A DNA stretch of 64,000 nucleotides from CAVYGM01 sp963768025 (GCA_963768025.1 CAVYGM010000032.1:36022-100021), one strand, 5' to 3'. Shown: positions 18,747 through 29,617, counted from the stretch's first letter. Made by a program: numbers and translations. Notes: a model not told the origin generated them from the sequence alone.

Positions 18747-21440
18747 TTACTCAAATACTTTCTTTTGTTTTTGAGTACTGGAAAAATCAAGGTACCGATC
18801 GGCTTCGTCGCGTATTTCCTTACGATAAGCCTGGCTGATTCCGTCAACGGCGGCGGCCTTTATTTCGCCTTGCAAACGGTTTGCTTTCAGTAGTTCCAGC
18901 ACAAAATCCTCTCCTTCCCAGCTCCCACCCAGGTACCGGGCCGCCTGCACGCGTACTTCCAGGGGAAACGCCGAGCCCGCCGCCACGCTCGCCAGAATGG
19001 TGAGGGAATTCTGGCTCCCTACCGACTTGATAGAGGCCAACAGGGCGGATTGCACTTCATCGTTGCTTTTTTCGAGCTTACTCCAAATGTAGGCATTAGA
19101 GGCCTGCCGAAGCAACAGCCGCCCCGCATCGCGCCCCATGTCGGTAGCAGTGCGGCTTACGGCCAGTTGAAACAGACGATCGTTTTCGAAGACCGGCTCG
19201 TAGCGGGCCACCAGTTCCAGGTAGTCCTCGGTGCCGTAGGTTTCGTCGAGCAAACCGACCAGGGCGATTTTTCCGTAATATGATTCCTGGATAAAATCCT
19301 TTCCCAAATGGTACAGTGCCAGTTTACTTAGCTCGATATGCTCCGGTGATTTTTTCTGGGCAATTCCCAGCAAAGCCATGGATTTGTCGTAGCTCGTTGG
19401 CACAAAGTCAAACGCCCTGAAATACCGCAGGCGCTCTGTAATTGGGATTGTGCCATCAGAGGCGAGCGCTGCCAGATGAGGAATACCCTGCCGGGCCCGG
19501 GAGCGCCAAACGATGTCGCGGTGGGCCGGGGTAGTAAGCGGATTGCCCACTTTATTGATCCAGGCCTTGTACAGGCGCGTCCATTGGCCGTGCCCGCCGA
19601 TGCCCAGCGCTTCCAGGTACCAGCGGTCGTTGCCATCGTACTGCTGCGCCAGTTGCAGCCATACGTCCAGCGCCTCGTAGGTGTGGTTGCGGTAGATCGC
19701 CAGGGCGCACTCACGGCGAACCTGCGGGTCGCGGTCGGTGGTCAGGAGTTTGATGTACTCCGTGGGATCACTGTTGCGCTGCCGCACGGCCCGAAGCGCC
19801 GTAATCCGCAGGTTGGGGTTGATGTTGCGAAAGCTATTTTCAAGATGCATGTTGCTTACGCCTTCTATATTGTTCAGCACCCACAGCGCGCGCGCCCGCA
19901 ACCGGGGGCTGGCGTTGTGCTGATGCAAAATTTCTGACAAGGGTGGCTCGGCCTGAAAGCTCATTTTTACCAGGGCGTTCCAGGCCAGGTACCGCAGAGC
20001 CATGTTGGGATTTTGAAGGGCTTGCGCCGCCGATTCAGGGGATTTCAGGTCGTAAACCGGGGATTTGTAGGGTGTTTTGGGTGGGGCAATGCGGTAAATC
20101 CTGCCCCTATTCATGTCGGTGATTCCTATCTCCCCCTCACCCGGATCGTACCAGTCCGATACGATGAGGGATCCGTCCGGCGCAGCACACACGTCCGACG
20201 GGCGAAACCACTTGTCGCGGGTTCCTTTCACGAGGTTGATCATACTCGCCTTGTAGCCCGCCCCGTCGTTCTCGAGGGGATAGGCCCGCACTACATTGGG
20301 ACCGGCATCACAGTGGATGATCTGATCCCAAAACCGCCGGGGCAGCAGTTGTCCCTCGTATACCGTCATCCCCGCCGGCGAGCCCGAGCCCGTATGCAGC
20401 AGATCGGGTACTACGCCGGGGTCGTTTTGGTGCCAGTGCCGACGGGCGATTTCCTCTTCCAGGTTGGTTCGGTTCACGCGCCAGCTGGTACCTTTCATTT
20501 CGTCGGTGTAGCCGAAGTTGCCGTTCTCCATCACGTAGTTGATTCGCACGCCTTCGTTGCCATCCTCATCGTGGTCCGACTGCCACACGGTTCCGTAGCT
20601 GTCCACGGCTACTTCCAGACCGTTCCGGAAATTATCCCCCAATACTTCCAGATTTTTAAAGCTCTGGTCGCAGCGAAAAACCATGCCCTGCTTGTAGTTT
20701 CGGAAATTGATGGGCTGGTCGAACTTATCGTAAAATCCCCGACCATTGGCGTCGAGTAGCTGCTTGCCTTCGCTGCCAAAATTAAAGTAGAATTTGCCAT
20801 CGGGGCCAAACACAAATGAGTGTACGCCGTGGTCGTGGTTGGCCCCGCTGATGCCTCGAAAGATAATCTCCTTGCGGTCGGCTTTGTCATCGCCGTCGTC
20901 GTCGGTAAAGAGCCACACGTAGGGGCTTTGGGACACGATGACGCGGTTGCCAATCACCAGGATTCCCAGCGGAGCATCCAGCTCAGGGCCCTGGTAGAAC
21001 ACCTTCGTCAAGTCCGATTTTCCATCGCCATCGGTGTCTTCCAGGATCAGAATGCGGTCGCCGGTCAGGCGGTCTTTTTTGGAACGGGTGGTACTATATC
21101 CCTGAATGGTGGGCCGGTAGTTGTAGGCATCGCATACCCACACCCGGCCGCGGTGATCCACGTCAATACTGGTCGGATTGGAGATGGTGGGTTCGGAGGC
21201 AAAAAGAGTCATTTCCAGTCCTTCCGCTACATCAAGGCCCGCCAGGGCGAATTCGGGGAAGCGTTTTTCGGGCTCGGTCAAGGAATCGTACACGACTACA
21301 CTATCCGAAGCATAGGCGCCCGTAGAGGCAGAAAGGTTGGGCGGAGAAAGCAGGCGAAAGGCACTGGTACTAACAAAAACGACAAGGATTCCTAAAAAAA
21401 CTACTGCCAGATTGCGGTAGGGTACGGCTCTGTATTTCAT
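18747..21440 (-). CDS. PVC-type membrane-bound dehydrogenase with HEAT repeats, no cytochrome c domain
   Basis: The 897-residue protein begins with an N-terminal membrane/signal segment (LAVVFLGILVVFVSTSAF). A six-bladed glucose/sorbosone dehydrogenase-like propeller covers about 60-460 (VWVCDAYNYRP, LILEDTDGDG, NHDHGVHSFVFGPDGKFYFNFG, GSPAGMTVYEG, RPSDVCAAPDGSL). HEAT-like helical repeats follow from about 480 to 890 (RALWVLNNIEG, DRDPQVRRECALAIY). Relatives end in a heme-binding CxxCH domain, but this one stops at QKQKKVFE with no such motif. It lies in tandem with a paralogue that keeps it. Role is probably periplasmic sugar or polyol oxidation, by family inference. Confidence 0.85.
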   Translation of the reverse strand: MKYRAVPYRNLAVVFLGILVVFVSTSAFRLLSPPNLSASTGAYASDSVVVYDSLTEPEKRFPEFALAGLDVAEGLEMTLFASEPTISNPTSIDVDHRGRVWVCDAYNYRPTIQGYSTTRSKKDRLTGDRILILEDTDGDGKSDLTKVFYQGPELDAPLGILVIGNRVIVSQSPYVWLFTDDDGDDKADRKEIIFRGISGANHDHGVHSFVFGPDGKFYFNFGSEGKQLLDANGRGFYDKFDQPINFRNYKQGMVFRCDQSFKNLEVLGDNFRNGLEVAVDSYGTVWQSDHDEDGNEGVRINYVMENGNFGYTDEMKGTSWRVNRTNLEEEIARRHWHQNDPGVVPDLLHTGSGSPAGMTVYEGQLLPRRFWDQIIHCDAGPNVVRAYPLENDGAGYKASMINLVKGTRDKWFRPSDVCAAPDGSLIVSDWYDPGEGEIGITDMNRGRIYRIAPPKTPYKSPVYDLKSPESAAQALQNPNMALRYLAWNALVKMSFQAEPPLSEILHQHNASPRLRARALWVLNNIEGVSNMHLENSFRNINPNLRITALRAVRQRNSDPTEYIKLLTTDRDPQVRRECALAIYRNHTYEALDVWLQLAQQYDGNDRWYLEALGIGGHGQWTRLYKAWINKVGNPLTTPAHRDIVWRSRARQGIPHLAALASDGTIPITERLRYFRAFDFVPTSYDKSMALLGIAQKKSPEHIELSKLALYHLGKDFIQESYYGKIALVGLLDETYGTEDYLELVARYEPVFENDRLFQLAVSRTATDMGRDAGRLLLRQASNAYIWSKLEKSNDEVQSALLASIKSVGSQNSLTILASVAAGSAFPLEVRVQAARYLGGSWEGEDFVLELLKANRLQGEIKAAAVDGISQAYRKEIRDEADRYLDFSSTQKQKKVFE

Positions 21441-21559
21441 ATTCTAAAACTCAATTCATCTTCACTTCAATTCGCCCGAAAATTACGGGTTCTTTCTGGT
21501 TTAAGGAAGTGAGCGTACGAATTAATCCAAAAGTTCGTGGGTCGGCCACCCGATTTAAG

Positions 21560-21601
21560 CAGAAAGCCTCCCGCCCGGTATCCGGAGCAGGAGGCTTTCT
21601 G
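21560..21601 (-). terminator. Hairpin between the tandem dehydrogenase genes
   Basis: A perfect 12-bp stem (CAGAAAGCCTCC and complement, 18-base loop) lies just after the stop of the upstream paralogue on the minus strand. It lacks a strong U tract, so termination may be partial. Confidence 0.55.
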
Positions 21602-21621
21602 TATCTCTTTACTTCTATTCC

Positions 21622-24600
21622 TTATTTTTGTTTCAAACTACTGAGGTACTCCACTAATCCAGCGAGGTCTTCGGTACTCATGGCTTCCTGCAAACCAGCG
21701 GGCATCATGGATTCATCGAGTTGCTTCATGGATTTCACATTCGACATTTTGTACTCCTGCGTGCTGCCGCCGGGGAATTTCATGATGAGGTCGGTTTCGG
21801 TTTTGCTGGAAATAATACCCGTCATCGAGGAGCCATCTTTAAACTTCACCTCGTAGCCTTCGTAGCCAAAGCTGATTCCCGCGCTGGGGTTATAGATAGC
21901 CAGGTACTGCCCTTCCTTGGGAAGCTTGCTACCAATTTCCGACAGTTTGGGACCAAAATCCGCCCCTTCGCCCTTCACCTGATGGCATGAGGAACAATAC
22001 ATGGTAAAGGTAGCCTGCCCCTTGGCAAGATCGCCCTTCATCTGGATCATTTCGGGTACCGAGGGGTGCTTCCGGGTTTCGGCGGAACCGCCGCTGCCAA
22101 TGTACTGGGCCGCCTCGGTCCGTACAGACTTGCGCCAGGCCCCGCTGACCCCCTGGACGGCGGCGGCTTTTAGTTCTTCGTTCAGCTTATTTTCTTTCAG
22201 TAGGCAAGGACCATATCCTCCCCATTCTGGCTACCTCCCAGCGAGCGCACCGCTTCGCGCCGAACGGCCAGGGGTTGTTTGGCATCCAGGGCCATGGTAC
22301 TCAGGATGTCCAGGGATTCCTTGCTGCCTACACTTCGAAGGGCCGCCAGGGTGGCGCTGGCCTTGCTGGCTTCCTTTCCTTTCAGAGTAGCCCACACCAA
22401 CGGAGCCCCACCCTGGCTCAGCAGGATGCGGCCCGCGTCCCGTCCGATCCCCTCATAGGGTTTCTGCATAGCCAGCTCGAGCAGGCGCTTGTTTTCGGAA
22501 GGAACGCCGTAGCGCGCCGACCAGTTCCACGTATTCTGCGGTACCGTAGGTGGCATCCAGCAGTTTTTGCAGGCTACCCATGGCCTGACTGTTCTTTTTC
22601 ACAAACTCCGGATCGAGGTGCCGGAGGGCCAGCTTGTTGAGTTCCGTCTGATTGTCGGCATTTCCGGCCATAATTTTCAGCAAGGCCTCCGATTTATTGG
22701 CTCCCCCTGGGTTAAAATCAAACGCCCGGAAGTACCGCAGGCGACTTTTAAGATCCACCGAAGCATCTCCCGCCAGGGAAGCCAGCAAGGGTACCGACTC
22801 CTTCGTACGCGCCCGCCACACAATGTCTTTTCCGGCGGCGGTGGCAATCGGATTTTCTCCCGGCTGTTTTTAGCCAGGCCGTAAAGAACGCATCCCACTG
22901 TCCTTCGGCCCCAATGCCCAGCGCTTCCAGGTACCAGCGGTCTTTGCCGTCGTACTGCTGTCGCTAGCTTGGCCCAAATGTCCGCCGCACCCGGTGTCTT
23001 CAACATATGCAGCGCCAGTGCGCATTCGCGCCGTACCTGCGGATCGGCATCACTGGCCAGCCGGGCGATGGTAGGCGTAGGATCGCCGGGTAGCTGCAGC
23101 ATGGCCCGCAGGGCCGTAATGCGTAGGTCAGGATTGAATTCTTTTAGGGCTTTTTCGAGGCTGGGCGACGATTCTGCCCTGAATTTTGCTCAACAACCAC
23201 AGGGCCCGGCCCGCATTCTCGGATTCGCAGACTCATTATTGAACAGTTTCTCAAGCTGCGGTACAGCCCCATTGCCCATCTTGTGCAGTGCATTCCAGGC
23301 CATGAAGCGAACCGACCCGTTGGGGTTTTGGAGCGCCTCCACGGCCGCTTCGGCACTGGCCACCTCCACCTTTGGCATGCGGTACGCCGGTATTGGCCGG
23401 TGCCACGCGGTAGATCCGACCGCGGTTCTGATCCTTGGCCTGGTGCCCGCCTACGCCGGGATCGTACCAGTCGGCCACGATCAGCGATCCGTCGGGGGCT
23501 ACGCACACGTCCGACGGCCGGAACCACTGGTCGCGGGTACCTTCCAGCACATTGACAATCGTGGCCGTGTAGCCCGCTCCCTCTTTCTTGACGGGATAGG
23601 ACCGCACCACGTTGGGGCCCGCGTCGCAGTGGATCATCTGATCCTGAAAGCGCTGGGGTAGCATCCGTCCCTCGTACATGATCATGCCCGTGGGTGAGCC
23701 CGCGCCGGTCTGTAGCAGGTTGGGTACCACGCCGGGGTCGTTGAGGTGCCAGTGGCGGAGCGGAATTTCGTCTTCTATGTTGGTCCGGTTGGCCCGCCAG
23801 CCCGCGCCGGTCAGCTCGTCCTGGTAGCCGTAGTTGCCGTAGGGCATCACAAAGTTGATGCGTACCCCCTTGTTGCCATCGTCGTCGTTGTCCGACTGCC
23901 ACATGGTACCGTAGCTATCCACGGCCACCTCGTAGTTGTTCCTAAAATTATTGCCCAGAATTTCGACATTCTTGAAGTCAGGGTCACACCGGAACACCAT
24001 CCCCATGCGATTCTTTTTGAAGTCCAGAGGTTTGCCGTTTTTGTCCAACACGGGTTGGCCTTTTCCGTCGAGCAGTTGCCCGCCTTCGTTGCCAAAGTTG
24101 AAGTAAAGTTTCCCATCCGGACCAAACACAAACGCGTGCATGCCGTGGTCGTGCTGCTCGCCGTTGATGCCCTGAAAAATCACTTCTTTTTTATCGGCCT
24201 TATCGTCCCCGTTCTCGTCGGTCAGCAGCCACACAAAGGGACTTTGCGAAACCAGGACCCGATTGCCCATCACCAAAATTCCCAACGGAGCATTCACCTC
24301 CGGTCCCTGGTAGAATATTTTCTGAGAATCGGAGGTACCATCGCCGTCGGTATCTTCCAGAATCACGATCCGGTCGCCCTCCGTATGAGTGGGGTTACCC
24401 GTAATGGCCGGCCGGTAGTTGTAAGCCTCACACACCCACACGCGGCCACGGTCGTCTACGTCAATGTTGGTAGGGTTCGTAATGACCGGCTCGTGGGCAA
24501 ACAGCTTCGCTTCCAGGCCTTCGGCTACGGTCAGGCCCGCCACGGCGTATTGGGGAGACCGCTTTTGATCTTCGGTCAGATTTGCGTAAAGCGTATCCAG

Positions 24601-24708
24601 TTGGGGACCAAGTACCCGGCTGGGGTTGGTGGTTTGGTAGGTACCTACCAGGCAGGTCAGGGCCACGATTCCCCCCAGCGAGTAGTAAACTGATTTAGAA
24701 ATTGTCAT
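21622..24708 (-). pseudogene. PVC-type membrane-bound dehydrogenase with C-terminal cytochrome c, frameshifted
   Basis: This is the paralogue of the preceding gene, about 1028 residues when repaired. The first 485 codons are intact (signal anchor, propeller motifs VWVCEAYNYRP, QHDHGMHAFVFGPDG). The HEAT part is spread over three frames, with indels near 23385, 23215, 23175, 22965, 22850, 22520 and 22205. All but the one near 23215 are explained by a one-base insertion. The C-terminus holds a cytochrome c motif, MYCSSCHQVKGEG, with candidate axial Met downstream (MMPAGLQ). The heme would pass electrons from the propeller dehydrogenase to the respiratory chain in the periplasm. Confidence 0.85.
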
Positions 24709-24891
24709 AGGTAAATGAGGTTATTGATAGTTGTAAAGTCCGGCAAAAAGCGCTTAGTTGGGTTTACATATTGATATAAAGATTATAATAGGGCGGTTTT
24801 CTACCTTTATTATCAAAATTAATTTATGAAACCTATCTTAAAACGATAGAATCCATTATTTTACCCCTTATTACGCATCGCTAAACAAACT

Positions 24892-25653
24892 ATGATACAC
24901 TGGAATTTAAAGGGCAAAAAGGCACTCATTACGGGAGGTACCAAGGGAATCGGGGAGGCTTGTGCCCTGGCACTAGCCGAGGCCGGGGCGGAAGTAATGG
25001 TCTTGTCGAGGCATGAAGCCGATATCGAGCAAATGGCCGTAGAAGCCGCCAAAAAAGAGTTGTCTATTATCGGAAAGGCCTTTGATATGGCCGAGCCCGG
25101 AATAGCGGCAAAAATCATAGACTACGTCACCGCCAATTGGGGAAGCCTGGATATTCTGGTCAATAATGCCGGCATGAACATCCGCAAACCGACGGTGGAG
25201 TACAGCCCCGCCGAGTATGACCGCATTATGCAGGTAAACCTACGCTCGGTGTTTGAACTGAGCCAGGCGGCCTACCCCCTGCTGAAAGATAGCAAGGGCT
25301 GCATCGTCAATATCAGCTCGGTGTCGGCCCTGACGCACATCAGCAGCGGGTCCATTTATGGTATGTCCAAAGCCGCTGTTACCCAACTAACTCGTAACCT
25401 CGCCGTGGAGTGGGCCCCTGCTGGTATCCGCGTCAACGCCGTATCACCCTGGTACATCAGTACCCCCCTGGCCGAACCCGTACTCAACGACCCTGAGAAG
25501 CTGGCCAAAATTCTGGCCCGTACCCCCATGAACCGCGTGGGTACCCCCGAAGAAGTAGCCGCCGCCGTGCTGTTTTTCAGCCTACCCGCTGCTAGTTATA
25601 TTACGGGGCAATGTTTGAGCGTGGATGGGGGGTTTATCGTGAATGGGTACTAG
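24892..25653 (+). CDS. SDR family NAD(P)-dependent oxidoreductase
   Basis: This is a classical 253-residue short-chain dehydrogenase. The dinucleotide-binding TGGTKGIG is at 14-21, NNAG at 91-94, the catalytic serine in NISSVS at about 142-143, and Tyr156/Lys160 in YGMSK. The C-terminus YITGQCLSVDGGF is typical. Overall it resembles the tropinone-reductase-like and 3-oxoacyl-ACP reductase-like groups. It probably reduces or oxidises a small carbonyl or hydroxyl substrate in the cytosol. It is divergent from the dehydrogenase operon and may share its pathway. Confidence 0.9.
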   Translation: MIHWNLKGKKALITGGTKGIGEACALALAEAGAEVMVLSRHEADIEQMAVEAAKKELSIIGKAFDMAEPGIAAKIIDYVTANWGSLDILVNNAGMNIRKPTVEYSPAEYDRIMQVNLRSVFELSQAAYPLLKDSKGCIVNISSVSALTHISSGSIYGMSKAAVTQLTRNLAVEWAPAGIRVNAVSPWYISTPLAEPVLNDPEKLAKILARTPMNRVGTPEEVAAAVLFFSLPAASYITGQCLSVDGGFIVNGY

Positions 25654-26071
25654 TTTTTAATGAGTGAATGTCGGAGGGGTCCGCCCCCGCGGTGAGTGAT
25701 TGAATGAATAGTAGCAAGTGGGATAAGCGAAAGCTGGGGCGGTGTAGTGCATCGTGTGTACTAGCCCCCTAAAAACAATGAAAGCCCCTGTTTACAAACG
25801 CCTAGTATTAGTTATTACGCAGTTGTGGGTCTTCTTTCCACGGAACACTCCCCCTTAACGAACTGCCACCAACGGTTGCCCCCATGGAACGGCCCGAAAA
25901 CTCAACGCTTCTTCTGGGACGGGAGTTGGAGTCAACCTAGTAGCGATGCCGTAATCGATGGCTTTTTACCGAAATTTTACATATCTTTTACAACTTTTTA
26001 CTACCAAAATACTTCCGGCTAGTGGACGCCAGGTACCTTTACTGTATTGTTTCACCAAATCTATTTTAGCC
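25654..26071. other. Intergenic stretch with short direct repeats
   Basis: No gene is supported in these 418 bases. The first part holds GAGTGA/GAATGA-type repeats (25662-25710), the reverse complement of the CATTCACTCATTC-like runs seen at two other loci. A GC-rich inverted stretch lies around 25676-25692. Confidence 0.4.
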
Positions 26072-27088
26072 ATGAATAGCCATTATCTTGCATGTTTGCT
26101 CCTTTTTCAATTCTTCTTTGCCTTTGATCCGGAGGTGAAATTTTCACCCTCATCGCCTCTCCCCGATAGCCTGCAAAGACAAAAAACAGAAACGAGGGGA
26201 GCCGCAAATATCATTTTTAAATCTACGGATGGCGGACAAACCTGGCAGGACATCAGTGAAGGGCTACCTGAAAATTTGCGGGTAGACGGTATTCAGAGAG
26301 ATGGTTTCGTTGAAAAAGATAGCGAGCTCTACGTACGTACTGGAAACGGGATCTATCACAGGAATCCAAATTCCGCAGCTCCTCTTTGGAGAAAAGAGAT
26401 TTTCCCCGGCGAACAGAGAAGCCTTGCCCCTGGTAAGACTGGGGTATACGCGTACGATTACTCAGATGGCCATTTTTTACAAAAAACAAACGGCACGAGT
26501 GTATGGGTACCCACCTACACGAGTTTACAAGAGAAACGGGTACGTATGGTTTTTGAAACTGATGGAGGCACCATCTTCATCGGCTCCGATCAAGGCCTTT
26601 TTAGGTCCACTACCGGTGGGAAAACGTGGAAGCAAGTTCAGGCCGGAGGCTGGGTAATGAAATTGGTAGAGTCAAACGGAGTACTCATGGCCACCAGCCA
26701 GGAGGGGATCATACGGTCGACCGATCAGGGCGAAAACTGGGATTTGGTGATCAGTGAGGGCGGTGTGGGTATCGCCGTTGAACGCATCACCGGAGGATTC
26801 GCTGCGATCACGTACAATACGGAGTCGGAGACCCGAAGGGTGCGGACCTCCTACGACGGCGGCAAAACCTGGCAGGCCATTGATGCGGGCCTTCCGGCCA
26901 GCCTATCCATTGCCTCCATTATTCAAGTGGGAGAATTCTTATTCTGTGGCCACCCAACCGGCATTTTTAGATCATCGGATCAGGGAAAAACCTGGAAACT
27001 GTTGGTTCCTTCTATCGAAGATAAGGTCTTCAATTTATCGGTTTCAGGCAACGTGATTTATGCTATACCCCGAGCGGGGGGATGTTGA
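26072..27088 (+). CDS. Secreted YCF48/BNR-repeat beta-propeller protein
   Basis: About 338 residues from the ATG at 26072, chosen because it gives a signal-like hydrophobic start (HYLACLLLFQFFFAF). BNR motifs recur: KSTDGGQTW, RSTTGGKTW, RSTDQGENW, TSYDGGKTW and RSSDQGKTW. The chain ends abruptly at PRAGGC. It is a small relative of the large propeller at 10336-13500. No enzymatic residues are evident; an extracellular binding role is likely. A strong terminator follows. Confidence 0.75.
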   Translation: MNSHYLACLLLFQFFFAFDPEVKFSPSSPLPDSLQRQKTETRGAANIIFKSTDGGQTWQDISEGLPENLRVDGIQRDGFVEKDSELYVRTGNGIYHRNPNSAAPLWRKEIFPGEQRSLAPGKTGVYAYDYSDGHFLQKTNGTSVWVPTYTSLQEKRVRMVFETDGGTIFIGSDQGLFRSTTGGKTWKQVQAGGWVMKLVESNGVLMATSQEGIIRSTDQGENWDLVISEGGVGIAVERITGGFAAITYNTESETRRVRTSYDGGKTWQAIDAGLPASLSIASIIQVGEFLFCGHPTGIFRSSDQGKTWKLLVPSIEDKVFNLSVSGNVIYAIPRAGGC

Positions 27089-27137
27089 AAAATTCAGGTT
27101 ACGCCAGCCAGACTGAGGAGCTGAATTGAGGATCTAG

Positions 27138-27180
27138 GTTCTTCGTAGTATCGCCAGTTTACCACGAAGAACTTTTTTTT
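27138..27180 (+). terminator. Rho-independent terminator after the YCF48-like gene
   Basis: A 9-bp stem, GTTCTTCGT with its complement at 27164-27172, is followed by eight T residues (27173-27180). Confidence 0.85.
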
Positions 27181-27658
27181 ATGCCATGCCCGCAGTAGCA
27201 CCTGACATAGTGGCCAGGTAATAGTTGGCAGCATATATGCCAAGCAAAACAAATAAAATATCTTGCGGCTTTTTGTCGTAGGTGATGTCGTACGTATAAT
27301 GGAAATTACTCCATTTAAATTTGGAATCAAATTGAATCAGCTTTTCCTCGTCTTTTTTTCCAAAGGTAAATTTGTAGGAAAACATGCTCGTTGGTTTTAG
27401 TACAAATTCTTGCCCATCCTGAAAAGTATATTCAACGTGTCCACGCCAATTCATTTTTAAGTTTGCTATTTCTGCTCCGTCTTTGGTCACGACAATGCTT
27501 GTTCCGAAAAAACCAGCCGGTTTCACTTCATACAATTCCGAATTTGCCAGCTTAATGTCAGCTGTAAGGAAAAACAAATTTTCGTAAATCAGTTCGCCCA
27601 ATTGGTACCCATCCTCCATGAGTTGATAGGTCTTTCTATCTGTTGATTGTATTTCCAT
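27179..27658 (-). CDS. Conserved-looking hypothetical protein, 159 aa
   Basis: The protein is beta-rich with short strands (YQLGELIYENLFFL, GTSIVVTKDGAEIANLKMNW, KFTFGKKDEEKLIQFDSKF) and a C-terminal hydrophobic helix (DILFVLLGIYAANYYLATM). There is no signal peptide. The layout recalls LURP-one/tubby-like scramblase folds with a terminal membrane helix, but that is only a resemblance. It is convergent with the YCF48-like gene. Confidence 0.65.
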   Translation of the reverse strand: MEIQSTDRKTYQLMEDGYQLGELIYENLFFLTADIKLANSELYEVKPAGFFGTSIVVTKDGAEIANLKMNWRGHVEYTFQDGQEFVLKPTSMFSYKFTFGKKDEEKLIQFDSKFKWSNFHYTYDITYDKKPQDILFVLLGIYAANYYLATMSGATAGMA

Positions 27659-28137
27659 TTCCTTTTATTTGTCAAGGTTACTTTATCTAGCTCCAGCAGG
27701 GCAAAAGCCAAGGAATCCTTATCCAAGCTACCAATTATTTCTCATAAATCCAAGCCATTTCTTAGGTATAGTGTTTGACCTAATTCCCTGATTATCTAGC
27801 GGGTACTCCTAGGTGTCGAATGAGATATATCCGCCTACTGCCTCTCCTCTCCCTGTCTACTCCTTAACTTCACCAACCATGCTATCGCAGGTGCCTCAGC
27901 CCACCACTTTTATGTACTGAATCTATCGATCGCTCCCAAAAACGACCGATATTCGTATCTTTCGGTCTGGCTATTATCCCAATTGTTCGTAACGTCCACC
28001 AGAAAGCAGTCGTGCGTCCTGTTCTTTCCCAACACTGTGAACAACTTAGTACACCATAAGTGCGGACAACACCCTCATGCTACGCAGCGCCATCATTCTA
28101 TCATTCACTTATTCTATCATTCTATCATTGCCTCTTC
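27659..28137. other. Intergenic stretch, no gene seen
   Basis: In 479 bases no ORF looks protein-like. The only structure is a run of ATTCTATC-type short tandem repeats at about 28092-28130, immediately before the methyltransferase start. Confidence 0.4.
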
Positions 28138-28926
28138 ATGGATAACAAATACATCGAAAGACGGGAAACCTCGGCAACGAAGATTTTTGACAACCGTTCG
28201 CTGGAAATAGATTACCGGACGCTGGTCCCGATGCTAAAAGAAGGCATGAGGGTTCTGGATATGGGCTGCGGCACGGGGGCCATTTCCAGCGGCATCGCCC
28301 GCCGGGTGGGTCCAACGGGCATGGTGATTGGAATTGATAATACCGTCCGGTTTATTGAGAGTGGACGGGAAACGTACCGGGAGGTACCTAACCTGACACT
28401 AATTCATTCGGACCTCTTTGACTACCAGCCCGACGAACCGTTTGACCTGATTGTTTCGGCCCGAGTGCTGCAGTGGCTTTCCAATCCGTTGGATGCCTTG
28501 CTCAAGATGAAAGGGATGCTTATTCCCGGTGGCAGCGTCTCCATCCTGGATTACAACCACGAGGCTCTGGAATGGCAGCCTGAACCTCCCGAAAGCATGA
28601 GGCAATTTTATGCGACTTTTTTACGCTGGCGGCACGACGCAGGCATGAGCAATCGCATGGCGGACGAGTTGCCTGAGTTGCTGACGAAGGCGGGGTTTTG
28701 GTCCGTGGAGACCATCAATTCCGACGAGCATTACCAGCGGGGACAGGAACAATTCGGGGAGAAGGTAGGTATCTGGTCAAAAGTAGCCGGCTCGCTCCAA
28801 ATGGTGGAGGAAGGGTACCTGGACGATACCCTCCGGCTACGGGCTATTGAGGAGTATGACGCTTGGGTCAGAGAGGAGGCGGTAACGATGACGATGAAAT
28901 TGCGTGAGGTAAGAGGAAAAATTTGA
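28138..28926 (+). CDS. Class I SAM-dependent methyltransferase
   Basis: 262 residues from the ATG at 28138; the longer ORF upstream runs through low-complexity repeats. Motif I is VLDMGCGTGAISSGIA (about 39-54), followed by VIGIDNTVRFIE, FDLIVSARVLQWLSNP and a MLIPGGSVSILDYNHEALEW stretch. This is the ubiquinone/UbiE-like small-molecule methyltransferase pattern. Substrate is unknown. It is a stand-alone gene. Confidence 0.88.
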   Translation: MDNKYIERRETSATKIFDNRSLEIDYRTLVPMLKEGMRVLDMGCGTGAISSGIARRVGPTGMVIGIDNTVRFIESGRETYREVPNLTLIHSDLFDYQPDEPFDLIVSARVLQWLSNPLDALLKMKGMLIPGGSVSILDYNHEALEWQPEPPESMRQFYATFLRWRHDAGMSNRMADELPELLTKAGFWSVETINSDEHYQRGQEQFGEKVGIWSKVAGSLQMVEEGYLDDTLRLRAIEEYDAWVREEAVTMTMKLREVRGKI

Positions 28927-29017
28927 TTAAATTTAGGGGCAGTTAATTTAGCTGTTAGCAATTAGGTTGTTAGCCCCTAGCTTTTTTCTTATTCATTTAC
29001 CTAAATCCTGTTTACCC

Positions 29018-29617
29018 ATGAAGAAACTACCCCTTGCCCTGTTGCTGGGATGCTTTGTTGCTCCTGCTGCCTTACAAGCTCAAACCACCCCGATTCCCAG
29101 TGCCGATATCCAAATCAAAACCGCCCTGCTAGCCGCTCCCAGCGATAAGAAAGACGGGGCGAGGGTATATGGTTACTCGTCGGAGGGACAGTTTAAGGTA
29201 CTTCGCGATGGCTCCAACGACCTGATCTGCCTGGCCGACGACCCGGCAGCCAAAGGCATTAACGTGTCTTGCTACCACACCAAACTGGAACCCTTTATGG
29301 CCCGCGGTCGGGAGTTGAAAGATCAGAAGAAATCAGCCAAGGAGGTATTTGACATGCGGGAAGAGGAAGCCAAGTCCGGCAAGCTGAAGATGCCCGACGC
29401 ACCTTCTACCCTCTTTGTGCTATCCGGAAGCGACGAAAATTTCAACGCCGCCACGGGGGAGCTAAAGGACAGTTACCTACGCTACGTGGTGTACATTCCG
29501 TTCGCCACGGCTGAAAGCACCGGCTTGCCGCTCAAACCCGAAGGCCCGGCCATGCCCTGGATCATGGACCCCGGCACGCACCGCGCGCACATCATGATCA
29601 ACCCGCCTAAGCAGTAG
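29018..29617 (+). CDS. Hypothetical secreted protein, 199 aa
   Basis: The start at 29018 gives a clear signal peptide (KKLPLALLLGCFVAPAALQAQ). The mature part includes GARVYGYSSEGQFKVLRDG, ICLADDPAAKG and a C-terminal PAMPWIMDPGTHRAHIMI. I do not recognise a named family. The compact length and lack of repeats suggest a small periplasmic protein. Confidence 0.75.
   Translation: MKKLPLALLLGCFVAPAALQAQTTPIPSADIQIKTALLAAPSDKKDGARVYGYSSEGQFKVLRDGSNDLICLADDPAAKGINVSCYHTKLEPFMARGRELKDQKKSAKEVFDMREEEAKSGKLKMPDAPSTLFVLSGSDENFNAATGELKDSYLRYVVYIPFATAESTGLPLKPEGPAMPWIMDPGTHRAHIMINPPKQ

Noticed and set aside
20013..20759. Plus-strand 248-codon ORF inside the dehydrogenase gene
   Set aside because: It is antisense to an intact 897-residue protein with recognisable motifs; composition is that of a reverse-strand shadow.
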